Assembly: GCF_024171925.1 (NCBI RefSeq)
Contig: NZ_JAMTCO010000008.1
Coordinates: 186,001-250,000 of the forward strand
Direction of reading: 5' to 3'
Origin: Actinokineospora diospyrosa
GTDB taxonomy: Bacteria; Actinomycetota; Actinomycetes; Mycobacteriales; Pseudonocardiaceae
Length of the DNA stretch: 64,000 nucleotides
A program made the translations under genes and the position numbers. The notes beneath the pieces were generated by a model that saw nothing but the letters and a program-made list of their open reading frames with translations, was not told the origin of the DNA and made no database searches. Of this stretch, positions 26,193-34,527 are shown piece by piece; within the stretch, counting starts at the first letter, position 1, and the number at the start of each line of letters is the position of its first letter.

Positions 26193-27386
26193 CTACCTTC
26201 CAATGGCCGGGCTCAAGTCTTGAAGAAGCTTGGCGGAGCACCACCGCGCCCCAGCGTCAACAGGACTGACCGTTTCGCGAGCGAGACGCTCGGCGGCGAT
26301 CGCGGCAAACGGGAACTTCGCGGGATTCTGCACGAATACCTGCGCCTGACTCCAACTGATTTCGCAAACCCGAGACGCGACCGCGGTGAGATATAGACCC
26401 CGAACTTCCTCGTCCCGCCTCAAGATGGCTACCACCCGATCCGACTCGCGTTGTCCGGGCAGTTTCGCCAGGATGCCTGTCGCATTGACTCTCGCCACCG
26501 AGTTGTCCAGATCTACGGCCCACCTCAGCAGAACCGATCTGGTGCTGCCGTCTACCGCCGCAGCGATTGCCCGATCCACCTCGTACGTCGTCTGAACTTG
26601 AGCCAGAGGCCCTGCGTCGCCGCCGGAAATACTTGCCGCGAAGTCGCCCGCCGTGTGGGCATCTGCGGCAGCCAACGTCGCCAGCGACAGAAAAGTGCGT
26701 CGATCGAGAGCCACGCCTGAGTCACTCCCCCCGATTGAAGACAGCGGTGTACCCGTCCGATCGCTACCAGTCCAGTCCGCGGATGCGCCCCAGCCGCTTC
26801 CGGGTGGCGCGTTGCGGCTGCCCGAGGTGGCAGTCTGGCTGGAGTTCTCGCCACGCCTGCGCACCTGTTCTTCCTTCGCGCGTGCCCGAAGTTCGACGAG
26901 TGCCCCACCGGCCCCCAGGCATTGGTCCAATGCGCCGATCAGCTCAAGGGAAGGTAGATTCTTGTTGGGGCGTTCGGCCAGGGAAACGTATTGGCGCGTG
27001 TATCCGATCCTGGTTGCCAATTCTGGCTGACTCAGGCCCGCCTCCAGTCGGAGTCGCTTGATCTCCTTGTGGAGTGAGACGGCCGCCTCTCCCATCTCGA
27101 TTCTTGCGAGACGTTCCATCTCGTCCAGTATGTCGCCGAGTTCATCCATGCCTATTCCGAGAGCGCGGGAAATTCTTGGGCGCATCCAGGGAATGGGCCC
27201 TTGTGTTCCACGTTCCCAACGACTGATGGTCGAGCGATCGACCGGGATCAACTCGGCCAGTTGTTCCTGTGAGAGACCTGCCCGCTCGCGGGCATCGGCG
27301 AGAGATTGGATCTTGCGCCTCGCCGTCTGCCCATCCGGACCCTCAGCGCGAAGATCACTCACGGATACCCCCACGGTCACGGTCAC
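26193..27386 (-). CDS. XRE-family regulator with two helix-turn-helix domains
   Basis: 397 residues. Two Cro/C1-type HTH domains lie in tandem: about 35-70 (AGLSQEQLAELIPVDRSTIS) and 112-145 (AGLSQPELATRIGYTRQYVS). A low-complexity Ser/Gly linker follows, then a region beginning RRTFLSLATLAAAD that is typical of actinobacterial XRE proteins with a C-terminal helical sensing domain. Several GTG codons in a row make the start uncertain within eight codons. Visibly lower GC and looser codon use than neighbours suggest separate acquisition. It heads an operon with the PPC gene and could be a regulator of the locus, but no cluster box lies in front of it. Confidence 0.82.
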   Translation of the reverse strand: MTVTVGVSVSDLRAEGPDGQTARRKIQSLADARERAGLSQEQLAELIPVDRSTISRWERGTQGPIPWMRPRISRALGIGMDELGDILDEMERLARIEMGEAAVSLHKEIKRLRLEAGLSQPELATRIGYTRQYVSLAERPNKNLPSLELIGALDQCLGAGGALVELRARAKEEQVRRRGENSSQTATSGSRNAPPGSGWGASADWTGSDRTGTPLSSIGGSDSGVALDRRTFLSLATLAAADAHTAGDFAASISGGDAGPLAQVQTTYEVDRAIAAAVDGSTRSVLLRWAVDLDNSVARVNATGILAKLPGQRESDRVVAILRRDEEVRGLYLTAVASRVCEISWSQAQVFVQNPAKFPFAAIAAERLARETVSPVDAGARWCSAKLLQDLSPAIGR

Positions 27387-27528
27387 GGTGCGACTGATTG
27401 CCCAGTGTAGTGCCGCCGGGTCTGTTCGGGCCGCTATGCCGAGGACCGCGCGCTTGTTGCCTCACTGACGCCTCACTGATGCCCAGACGCTGGCTGGACA
27501 TCCACCGTGCCCTGTGCTCGTGGGGCGG

Positions 27529-28869
27529 CTACCAGAGGTCGGCGTCGGGGGTGGAGATGCAGCGGGTGAGGAGTTGGGTGTAGTCGTGGACCAGGGACCA
27601 CATTGTGTCGGCGTCGAACAGGTGGGTGTTGAACTTCAGGCTGCTCACCGTCCCCACTCCCGGGAGCACGTCCAAGGCCCACAGCGCCCCGTCAGGGATG
27701 TCGCAGCTCACCGGTTGTGGCACGCGGCGGTCCCGTAGTTCGGAGTAGGTCAGGTCGCCGACCGGGGTGCCGTCGATGCCGTCGGGGAATTGCAGGACTT
27801 CGAAGGCGATGATGTCTCGGTCCGCCGAGGGCACGATGAGGTCGGGGGCCTGCTGATCGATCAGCGGGAACGGGATGTCGTGCACATAGGCCTGCAAGCA
27901 GGTCGAGCGGGTGCGCTCCAGGACGTCGCGGAAGGTGCGGGCGCCGGTGAGGTCGACGCGCAGCGGGAGGAAGTTCAGGAACGCGCCGATGGTGTCCTGG
28001 TGCGGGCCGATGCCCCGGCCGGAGCTGAACGTGCCCACCACGACGTCCCTCGAGGTGGACTTCCCGGTCAGCAGCACGGTGAACGCGCCGAGGAACAGCA
28101 TGAACGGGGAGCTGTGCGTCGCCTTGGCCAGCCGCAGGGTCGCCGCGGTGGTGTCGGCGTCGATGAGTGAGCGGTGGTCGGCGTAGATGGCCGGGATGTC
28201 CTCGTTCACCGGCCGGTCGGTGGCCACGGTGGTGATCTCAGCACCGGCGAGCTTGTCGCGCCAGTACGCGGCCGCCCGCTCCACCTCGGGGCCGGTCAGC
28301 GTGCCTGGCTGCTCCGCGACGAACTCCCGGTACTGCCGCACCGGCGGCAGGTCCTCGACCGGGTGCCCGCGCCTGGCCGCGTAGCGGGTGGCCAGGTCGC
28401 GGATGAGCACCCGCATCGACCAACCGTCCGCGGCGATGTGGTGCACCACCAGCGCCAACACCCAGTCGTCGTCGGCGAAGCGGCCCAGGGCGGCCCGCAG
28501 GTGCGGCAGCTCGCGCACCGGGTAGTCGGCCGTCTCGACCTCGCTGTAGAACCGCTCGGCCCGCGCGTCGCGCTCGTCCTGAGCCGTCGCGGACAGGTCC
28601 TCGACGAGCAGCCGCACCGGTTCGGCCGGGTGCACGACCTGGAACGGCTCGTCGCCGCGCACGATCGAGGTGCGCAGCATCTCGTGGCGCCGCACCAGGT
28701 CCAGCAGCGCCGCCCGCAGCGTGTCCACCTCGAGGGGCCCGCGCACCCGCCACGCGGACAGCACGATGTGCTTGGCGCCCAGCGCGCCGGTGACGTCGCC
28801 CTTGTCCAGGGTGCACAGGAAGTCCTGCTGCAGCGACAGCGGTGCGCGCGTCGCGTCCGAAACGGTCAT
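27529..28869 (-). CDS. Free-standing NRPS condensation domain
   Basis: 446 residues, the length of a single C domain, with no A or T domain attached. Seen: SLQQDFL at the N-terminus, RHEMLRTS (C2), the intact catalytic motif HHIAADGW (143-150) and the downstream VVGTFSSGR and FLNFLPLRVD motifs. Free-standing C enzymes join a carrier-bound acid to a separate amine or alcohol; SgcC5 of the C-1027 pathway makes an ester to the enediyne core in this way. Its likely donor is the A-T protein encoded 2.5 kb away. ATG start; divergent from the FAD monooxygenase with back-to-back cluster boxes. Confidence 0.9.
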   Translation of the reverse strand: MTVSDATRAPLSLQQDFLCTLDKGDVTGALGAKHIVLSAWRVRGPLEVDTLRAALLDLVRRHEMLRTSIVRGDEPFQVVHPAEPVRLLVEDLSATAQDERDARAERFYSEVETADYPVRELPHLRAALGRFADDDWVLALVVHHIAADGWSMRVLIRDLATRYAARRGHPVEDLPPVRQYREFVAEQPGTLTGPEVERAAAYWRDKLAGAEITTVATDRPVNEDIPAIYADHRSLIDADTTAATLRLAKATHSSPFMLFLGAFTVLLTGKSTSRDVVVGTFSSGRGIGPHQDTIGAFLNFLPLRVDLTGARTFRDVLERTRSTCLQAYVHDIPFPLIDQQAPDLIVPSADRDIIAFEVLQFPDGIDGTPVGDLTYSELRDRRVPQPVSCDIPDGALWALDVLPGVGTVSSLKFNTHLFDADTMWSLVHDYTQLLTRCISTPDADLW

Positions 28870-28984
28870 GTCCGTGCGGCTCCTTCGGTCGAGGGGCCCT
28901 GGATCGGTTGCCCCGCAAGGAGAACTCGGGCCCGGCGGGCGTGGGGGAGTGCGCGCACCATCGTGGCAGACCGCCCGGCGCGCG

Positions 28985-29000
28985 TGATGTCCCAGAATGC
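28985..29000 (-). promoter_or_regulatory. Cluster box copy upstream of condensation-domain gene
   Basis: GCATTCTGGGACATCA, 115 nt before the start, divergent to the box at 29025. Confidence 0.45.
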
Positions 29001-29024
29001 GGTTCTCGCGGGCCGGTGGCCAGG

Positions 29025-29040
29025 GCAATCCGGAAGATGC
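29025..29040 (+). promoter_or_regulatory. Cluster box copy upstream of FAD monooxygenase
   Basis: GCAATCCGGAAGATGC, 71 nt before the start. A second block, GTGCGACGGT, begins exactly 17 nt after the box (29057-29066), the same spacing as at the 40047 box. Confidence 0.6.
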
Positions 29041-29111
29041 GCGTGCGCGGCCCCCGGTGCGACGGTGCGGGGGAGCGCCGGAGGCCCGGCGCGGGTGGAA
29101 GGGAGCGGCAC

Positions 29112-30446
29112 GTGAGCGATCCGATCGCGGGCAGGGCCATCGTGCTCGGCGCCAGCATGGCGGGACTGCTCGCCGCGCGGGCACTGGCGCAGGTGTACCC
29201 GTCGGTGCTGGTGCTCGACCGGGACAAGGTGCTGGGGGTCCGCGAGTCGCGCGACGGCGCCCCGCACACCCGGCACGCGCACGGGCTGCACGGGCGCGGC
29301 CACCTGATCTTCGAAGAGTTCTTCCCCGGCCTCACCCAGGAACTGGTCGACGACGGCGTGCCCGTCGGGGACCTCGGTGAGATGCGCTGGTTCTTCAACG
29401 GCCGCAAGATCCTGCCCGCGCACACCGGGCTGCTCTCGATCACCGCGCCCCGGCCGGTGCTCGAGCACCACGTGCGCACCCGGGTGGCGGCGCTGCCGAA
29501 CGTGACCATCCTGGAGCACCACTCCGTGTCGACCCTGATCGCCTCGCCCGACCGGTCCCGCATTGTCGGGGTGCGGGCCCGCCGCGACGGCGCCGACGCC
29601 GACGAGGTGCTGGAGGCGGACTTGGTGGTCGACACCACCGGCCGCGGCTCGCGGACACCGGTGTGGCTGGAGGAACTGGGCTACGAACGGCCACCGGTCG
29701 AACGGGTCAAGGTGGGGCTGGCCTACACCACCCGCTATTACCGGTCCAAGCCGGAGATGTTCGACGGGGTGCAGTCGATCAACCCGGTCGCCTCGCCCGC
29801 GCACCCGCGCGGCGCGTTCCTCGGCCAGGTCGGCCCGGACATCTGCGTGCTGTCGCTGACCGGCATCCTCGGCGACCGCCCGCCGACCCAGCCGGAGGAG
29901 TTCCTGGACTTCGTGAAGTCCTTACCCGTGCCCGACGTCTACGACGCCGTGCGCGACGCGGAACCGCTCGACGACGCGGTGACGTTCGGGTTCCCCGCCA
30001 GCGTGCGCAGGCACTACGAGCGGCTCACCCGGTTCCCGCTCGGGCTGCTGGTCATGGGGGACGCGGTGTGCAGCTTCAACCCGGTGTACGGGCAGGGCAT
30101 GAGCGTCGCCGCCATCGAGGCCAAGGCGCTGCTGGAGCGGCTGCTGCGGGACGGGACCGCGCCGAACCCCCGCCGGTTCTTCGCCGAGCAGGCCAAGGTG
30201 ATCGACGTGCCGTGGGAGATCTCCGCGGGCGGTGACCTCGACTTCCCCGAGGTGGAGGGCAAGCGGACGCTGAAGGTGCGCGTCGGCAACGCCTACATGG
30301 CCCGGCTGCAGTACGCCGCGACCCGCGACAGCGAGGTCACCAAGGGGTTCATGCGGGTCGCCGGGCTGATGGACCCGCCGCAGGCGCTGATGCGGCCCTC
30401 GATGGTGCGCCGGGTGTTGCGCCACTCCGCGAGCCGCCCGGGCTGA
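29112..30446 (+). CDS. FAD-dependent monooxygenase (paralogue 1)
   Basis: 444 residues of the class A flavin monooxygenase/halogenase-like fold: GASMAGLLAARALAQ (FAD site), DLVVDTTGRGSRTP, and MGDAVCSFNPVYGQGMS (the GD motif contacting FAD). The His-rich HTRHAHGLHGRG near residue 55 is shared with its paralogue at 36970-38307; long blocks are identical between the two, so one arose by duplication. Expected to hydroxylate or epoxidise an aromatic or polyketide substrate using NAD(P)H. GTG start after GGAAGGGAG. Convergent with the VOC genes. Confidence 0.88.
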   Translation: MSDPIAGRAIVLGASMAGLLAARALAQVYPSVLVLDRDKVLGVRESRDGAPHTRHAHGLHGRGHLIFEEFFPGLTQELVDDGVPVGDLGEMRWFFNGRKILPAHTGLLSITAPRPVLEHHVRTRVAALPNVTILEHHSVSTLIASPDRSRIVGVRARRDGADADEVLEADLVVDTTGRGSRTPVWLEELGYERPPVERVKVGLAYTTRYYRSKPEMFDGVQSINPVASPAHPRGAFLGQVGPDICVLSLTGILGDRPPTQPEEFLDFVKSLPVPDVYDAVRDAEPLDDAVTFGFPASVRRHYERLTRFPLGLLVMGDAVCSFNPVYGQGMSVAAIEAKALLERLLRDGTAPNPRRFFAEQAKVIDVPWEISAGGDLDFPEVEGKRTLKVRVGNAYMARLQYAATRDSEVTKGFMRVAGLMDPPQALMRPSMVRRVLRHSASRPG

Positions 30447-30464
30447 CCCGCGCTCGCCGTCGTC

Positions 30465-30493
30465 GTCCCCACCGGGCCGCGCCCGGTGGGGAC
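30465..30493. terminator. 13-bp bidirectional hairpin
   Basis: GTCCCCACCGGGC pairs perfectly with its complement around CGC, between the convergent monooxygenase and VOC genes. Confidence 0.85.
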
Positions 30494-30500
30494 ACCGGCG

Positions 30501-30872
30501 TCAGCGTTCCTGCAGGACGGACATGACGTTGCCCGCCGGGTCGGTGAACCAGGCGATGAACGGGCCCTCCTCGCGGAACACGCCCCGGTCGTCGGTCGGC
30601 AGGCCCTCGTAGCGCTCGAACCGGACACCGCGGCCTACGAGCTCGTCCACGGCCTGATCGATGTCCTCGACCTGGAAGTTGAGGACGGTGAACGAGGCGG
30701 GCACGTGGCCGGGCTTGGGGTAGACGAGCACATGGGTGTCCTCGGTGATGTGCAGGTGCAGCATCCCGTACTCCTCGGTGACCCGCAGACCGAGCACGGA
30801 CTCGTAGAACTCCCGCGCTGCGGCGACGTCGTCCACCGCGAACCCGCTGAACACGCGCGTGTGTCGCACCAT
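30501..30872 (-). CDS. VOC (glyoxalase/bleomycin-resistance) family protein 2
   Basis: 123 residues, two beta-alpha-beta-beta-beta units of the vicinal-oxygen-chelate fold: FSGFAVDDVAAAREFYESVL, then FQVEDIDQAVDELVGRGV and DPAGNVMSVLQ. It begins 13 nt after the upstream VOC gene, so the two are cotranscribed and may form a heterodimer. VOC proteins include metal enzymes and pure drug-binding resistance proteins; TnmS-type VOC proteins give resistance to anthraquinone-fused enediynes by sequestration. That reading here rests on context only. Confidence 0.85.
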   Translation of the reverse strand: MVRHTRVFSGFAVDDVAAAREFYESVLGLRVTEEYGMLHLHITEDTHVLVYPKPGHVPASFTVLNFQVEDIDQAVDELVGRGVRFERYEGLPTDDRGVFREEGPFIAWFTDPAGNVMSVLQER

Positions 30873-30885
30873 CTGAGCACTCCTC

Positions 30886-31254
30886 CTACCGGCGGGACGC
30901 GAGGTACGCCGCGCTGAGTTCGATGATCTGCACGTAGTTGCCGTCCGGGTCGAGCACCGTGCCGAACACGCCGTCGCGGCGCTGCTCGGGCCGCGCGAGC
31001 CAGGTGACGCCGAGCGCGTCCAGGTGCGCCGCGGTGGCCGCGGCGTCGTCCACGTGGAAGTTGAGGACGTAGCGGCCCGGTTCGGCGGTGCTGCCCGCGA
31101 CGTCGTCGCGCGGGTCGATCAGGATCGCGGTGCCACCGAAGTCGAGGAACCCGTGCTCGTCCTGCGCGGGCGCGAACACCTCCAGGTACCAGCGGCGCAG
31201 CCGGTCCGGATCGGCGGTGCCGAGCAGGATGCTGCCCAGCCGCGGTGCTCCCAT
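30886..31254 (-). CDS. VOC (glyoxalase/bleomycin-resistance) family protein 1
   Basis: 122 residues with the VOC pattern: GSILLGTADPDRLRRWYLEVF, FLDFGGTAILIDPRD, LNFHVDDAAATAAHLDALGV and LDPDGNYVQIIEL. The ATG (MGAPRLG) is fixed by CAGGGAGGAACC. First gene of the VOC pair; divergent from the A-T gene. Which residues would chelate metal is unclear, so either an enzyme or a binding protein is possible. Confidence 0.85.
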   Translation of the reverse strand: MGAPRLGSILLGTADPDRLRRWYLEVFAPAQDEHGFLDFGGTAILIDPRDDVAGSTAEPGRYVLNFHVDDAAATAAHLDALGVTWLARPEQRRDGVFGTVLDPDGNYVQIIELSAAYLASRR

Positions 31255-31386
31255 GGTTCCTCCCTGGACTGACGTGTTCCCGGGTGCGCGACCCGGCCAC
31301 ACTATCGCGCGGCGGACCCCCGCCCGCTACCGCGGACGTGCGCGATCACCCGACCCGCGCACAGTCCACTGTGGACCGGGTACCCC

Positions 31387-31402
31387 GCATTCCGGAAGAT
31401 GC
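31387..31402 (+). promoter_or_regulatory. Cluster box copy upstream of A-T gene
   Basis: GCATTCCGGAAGATGC, 33 nt before the start. Its outer GCAT/ATGC ends are palindromic, so it could also serve the divergent VOC genes. CTGCGAGGCT at 31419-31428 resembles the second block seen at other boxes. Confidence 0.6.
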
Positions 31403-31435
31403 GCGCCGGGATCGGCCCCTGCGAGGCTGCTGGTC

Positions 31436-33238
31436 ATGGCTGCATGGCGCAACTCGCGGCGGGACCGCTACACCAGCGTGCACGGGTGTTTCGCCGACCA
31501 GGTCCAGCGGGTCCCGGACGAGGTCGCGGTGGCGCACGGCGCGGTCCGGTTGACCTACCGGGAACTCGACGAGCGGGCCACCCGGCTCGCCCACCGGCTG
31601 CTCGACCTCGGCGTCGGCCCGCAGGACCCGGTCGCGGTCCTGGTCAGCTGGTCGCCCGACGTCGTGGTGGCGTTCCTCGCCGTGCTCAAGGCGGGCGCCT
31701 GCTACCTGCCGCTGCACGAGGCCTACCCGCTCGAGCGGATGCGCTGGATCGTCGACAACGTCACCACCAGCGAGAACACCACCGACGGCGCGGGAGTGCG
31801 GGTGCTGCTCGCCGACCGCGCCACCCAGCAGCGCGGACTGCCCGACGCAGCGCACGTCGTCCTGCTCGACGACGACCCCGCGCTCGACGAGGCGCCCACC
31901 ACCGACCCCGGCGTCGAGGTGGACGGTGACGCGCTCGCCTACGTCATGTACACCTCCGGGTCGACCGGGCACCCCAAGGGCGTGGCGGTCACCCACCGCG
32001 GCGTGCTGTGCCTGGCGCTGGACTCCTGCTGGGACAGCGGCAACCACGAGCGGACCGCGATGGTGGCGCCTTACGCGTTCGGCGTGTCCACCTACGAGGT
32101 CTGGGTGCCGCTGCTGCACGGCGGCACCATCGTGCTCAAACCCCCCGGCGACCTCGACGTGCGCGCCCTCGTCAGCGACCACGGGGTCACCGGGCTGCAC
32201 CTGACCGCCGGACTGTTCCGCGTCTTGGCCGAAGAGGACCCCGGTTGCCTCGCCGGGGTGCGTGAGGTGATGACCGGCGGCGACGTGATCGCCCCGACCG
32301 CGGTGCGCCGCGTCCTCGACGCCTGCCCGGACCTCGTGGTCCGCGCCCTCTACGGGGGCACCGAGATGTCCTCCTTCGCCCTGCACTCGCCGATGACCGC
32401 GCCCTACACCCCCGGCCGGTCGGTGCCCGTCGGCCGACCGATGGACGACGTCCGGCTCTACCTGCTCGACCCCGACGGCGTGCCGGTGCCCGACGGAGAG
32501 GCCGGTGAGCTGCACGTCGCCGGTCCCCGGCTCGCGCGCGGCTACGCGGGCCGCCCCGACCTGACCGAGCAGCGGTTCGTGCCCGACCCCTTCGCCGCCC
32601 CGGGCGAGCGCATGTACCGCACCGGCGACCTCGTCCGCCGCACCCCCGAGGGGCTCATCGAGTTCGTCGCCCGGGTCGGCGACCAGGTCAAGGTCCGCGG
32701 CTACCTCGTCGAACCGGGCGAGGTCGAAGCCGTGCTGGGCGCCCTGCCCGGCCTCGCGCACGTCGCCGTCGTTGCCGGTCCCGCCGACCACGGCGACCAG
32801 CGGCTGGTCGCCTACCTCGTCCCCGAACCCGCCGGCGCCACCGTGGAACAAGTGCGCGAACATGCCCGGTCCCTGCTGCCGGAGTACATGGTCCCCGCCG
32901 CCTACGTCGTGCTCGACGCGCTGCCGCTGACCCCGAACGGCAAACTCGACCGCGCCGCGCTGCCCGCGCCCGCGTTCACCGGCACCGCCGCCTACCGCGC
33001 CCCCACCACAGCCAGACAACGGACGCTGTGCACCCTCTTCGGTGAGGTGCTCGAAGTCCCCGCGGTGGGCCTGGACGACAGCTTCTTCGACCTCGACGGC
33101 CAATCGCTGCTGGCCATGCGGCTGGTCGGCCGGATCCGGGCGGCGCTCGGCCTGGAACTGACGATCAGCGACCTGTTCGACGCGCCAACCCCCGCCCAAC
33201 TCGACAAGCGGCTCGACCAGGCCGGGGCGACCCGATGA
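31436..33238 (+). CDS. NRPS adenylation-thiolation didomain (A-T)
   Basis: 600 residues: an adenylation domain (about 15-520) and a carrier domain (about 525-598) whose Ser557 in DGQSLLAM takes phosphopantetheine. A3 TSGSTGHPKG (173-182), A5 YGGTE, A7 YRTGDLV and A10 NGKLDR are intact. In motif A4, FGVSTYEVW, Gly216 replaces the Asp that normally holds the alpha-amino group, so the activated acid is probably not an ordinary alpha-amino acid. A beta-amino acid or an acid lacking the amine is likelier. It loads an acid onto itself for downstream oxidation and transfer by the free-standing C domain. Stop overlaps the next start (ATGA). Confidence 0.92.
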   Translation: MAAWRNSRRDRYTSVHGCFADQVQRVPDEVAVAHGAVRLTYRELDERATRLAHRLLDLGVGPQDPVAVLVSWSPDVVVAFLAVLKAGACYLPLHEAYPLERMRWIVDNVTTSENTTDGAGVRVLLADRATQQRGLPDAAHVVLLDDDPALDEAPTTDPGVEVDGDALAYVMYTSGSTGHPKGVAVTHRGVLCLALDSCWDSGNHERTAMVAPYAFGVSTYEVWVPLLHGGTIVLKPPGDLDVRALVSDHGVTGLHLTAGLFRVLAEEDPGCLAGVREVMTGGDVIAPTAVRRVLDACPDLVVRALYGGTEMSSFALHSPMTAPYTPGRSVPVGRPMDDVRLYLLDPDGVPVPDGEAGELHVAGPRLARGYAGRPDLTEQRFVPDPFAAPGERMYRTGDLVRRTPEGLIEFVARVGDQVKVRGYLVEPGEVEAVLGALPGLAHVAVVAGPADHGDQRLVAYLVPEPAGATVEQVREHARSLLPEYMVPAAYVVLDALPLTPNGKLDRAALPAPAFTGTAAYRAPTTARQRTLCTLFGEVLEVPAVGLDDSFFDLDGQSLLAMRLVGRIRAALGLELTISDLFDAPTPAQLDKRLDQAGATR

Positions 33239-34476
33239 CCGGCAACGGCGTCCGAACCGACACGGTCGCACCGCCGGTCCCGGAACCGGACCTCACCCCC
33301 GCCGACGTGGTGGCCCGCGCCGAGGCGATCGCGGCGACCCTGGTCGCCCGCCAAGCCGAGACCGAACAGCACACCGGCTACGCCCAGGACACGCACGAGG
33401 CGTTCGCCCGGGCCGGTCTCTACCGGATCCTGGTGCCGCGCCGCTACGGCGGCTACGAGTTCGGCGCCGAGACGTTCATGCGGGTGTGCCTGGCGCTGGC
33501 CCGCGGCTGCCCGTCCACCGGCTGGATGTTCCTCTTCGGCGCCGCGCACGCCCTCCCGGTCGCCACCCTGTTCGACGCCGACGCCCAACAGGAGCTGTTC
33601 AGCGGCGGCGACTTCATCTGCCCGGCCACCGTCGCCCCCAACGGCACCGCCGAACGCACCCCCGACGGCGACTGGATCCTTGACGGCACCTGGCCCTACT
33701 GCTCCGGCGCCCCTTACGCCACACACTTCCTCGGCCACTGCCTCGCCCGACCCGACCCCGACAGCGAACCCGAGCCGATGATGTTCATCGTGCCCAGGTC
33801 GCAATGGGAACGCCTCGACGACTGGGGCGCCCAACTGGGCCTCAAAGGCAGCGGCTCGCACTCCATCCGCGTGCGCCGACAGCGGATCCCGGCCAAGTAC
33901 ACGCTGCGTGGACACCTCAGCCAGCTCAGCGTCACCGACGGCGCCCCCGGCAGGCTGCTGCACGGCCCCGAGTACGGCGGCGGCCCACTGAGCTTCATGC
34001 TGCTCGAACTCGGCGTGCTCGCCGTCGGCATGGCCCGCGGCGCGCTCGACGCCTACGAGGAACTACTCCTGGCCAGGACAACCCTGTTCCCGCCTATCGT
34101 GCGCCGCGTCGAGGACCCCGACTACCAGTACCGCTACGGCGAGGCCACCGGCCTGATCAGCGCCGCGGAAGCCGCCGCGCTCGACGCCGTACGGCAGTGG
34201 AGCGCGCTGTGCGCGGAGGGCCCGGCCGCGTTCACCCGCGCCGCGGAACTGCGGTTGGCGCTGATCAGCCGCGAGGCCGTCCGGCTGTGCTGGCGGGCGG
34301 TGGAGACCCACCTGTTCCCCACGGCCGGGTCCAGCGCGGTGCGCCACGGCGAGCGGATCGAACGCGTGTGGCGGGACATGTCCACGCTGCACAGCCACGC
34401 CGGGCTCGGCGTGTTCCTCTCCACCCTGGCAAACCGCGAACTGACCCGAGCCCACTTCGGCGTCCCCGACCAGTAG
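33235..34476 (+). CDS. Acyl-CoA-dehydrogenase-fold flavin monooxygenase (1 of 3)
   Basis: 413 residues of the acyl-CoA dehydrogenase fold with the C-terminal domain typical of two-component flavin hydroxylases (HsaA-like): RRYGGYEFGAETFMRV, GCPSTGWMFLFGAAHAL, GTWPYCSGAPYATHF and GLKGSGSHSIRVRRQRIP. Such enzymes use reduced flavin from a separate reductase to hydroxylate aromatic or N substrates, or they desaturate carrier-bound acids. Coupling by ATGA overlap to the A-T gene suggests it acts on the acid tethered to that carrier. No dedicated flavin reductase gene is in the window. Confidence 0.85.
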   Translation: MTGNGVRTDTVAPPVPEPDLTPADVVARAEAIAATLVARQAETEQHTGYAQDTHEAFARAGLYRILVPRRYGGYEFGAETFMRVCLALARGCPSTGWMFLFGAAHALPVATLFDADAQQELFSGGDFICPATVAPNGTAERTPDGDWILDGTWPYCSGAPYATHFLGHCLARPDPDSEPEPMMFIVPRSQWERLDDWGAQLGLKGSGSHSIRVRRQRIPAKYTLRGHLSQLSVTDGAPGRLLHGPEYGGGPLSFMLLELGVLAVGMARGALDAYEELLLARTTLFPPIVRRVEDPDYQYRYGEATGLISAAEAAALDAVRQWSALCAEGPAAFTRAAELRLALISREAVRLCWRAVETHLFPTAGSSAVRHGERIERVWRDMSTLHSHAGLGVFLSTLANRELTRAHFGVPDQ

Positions 34477-34527
34477 ACCCGCACCCCAGGACCTGCGCAG
34501 GAAAGGCCGACACTTGAGGAGAACGCG

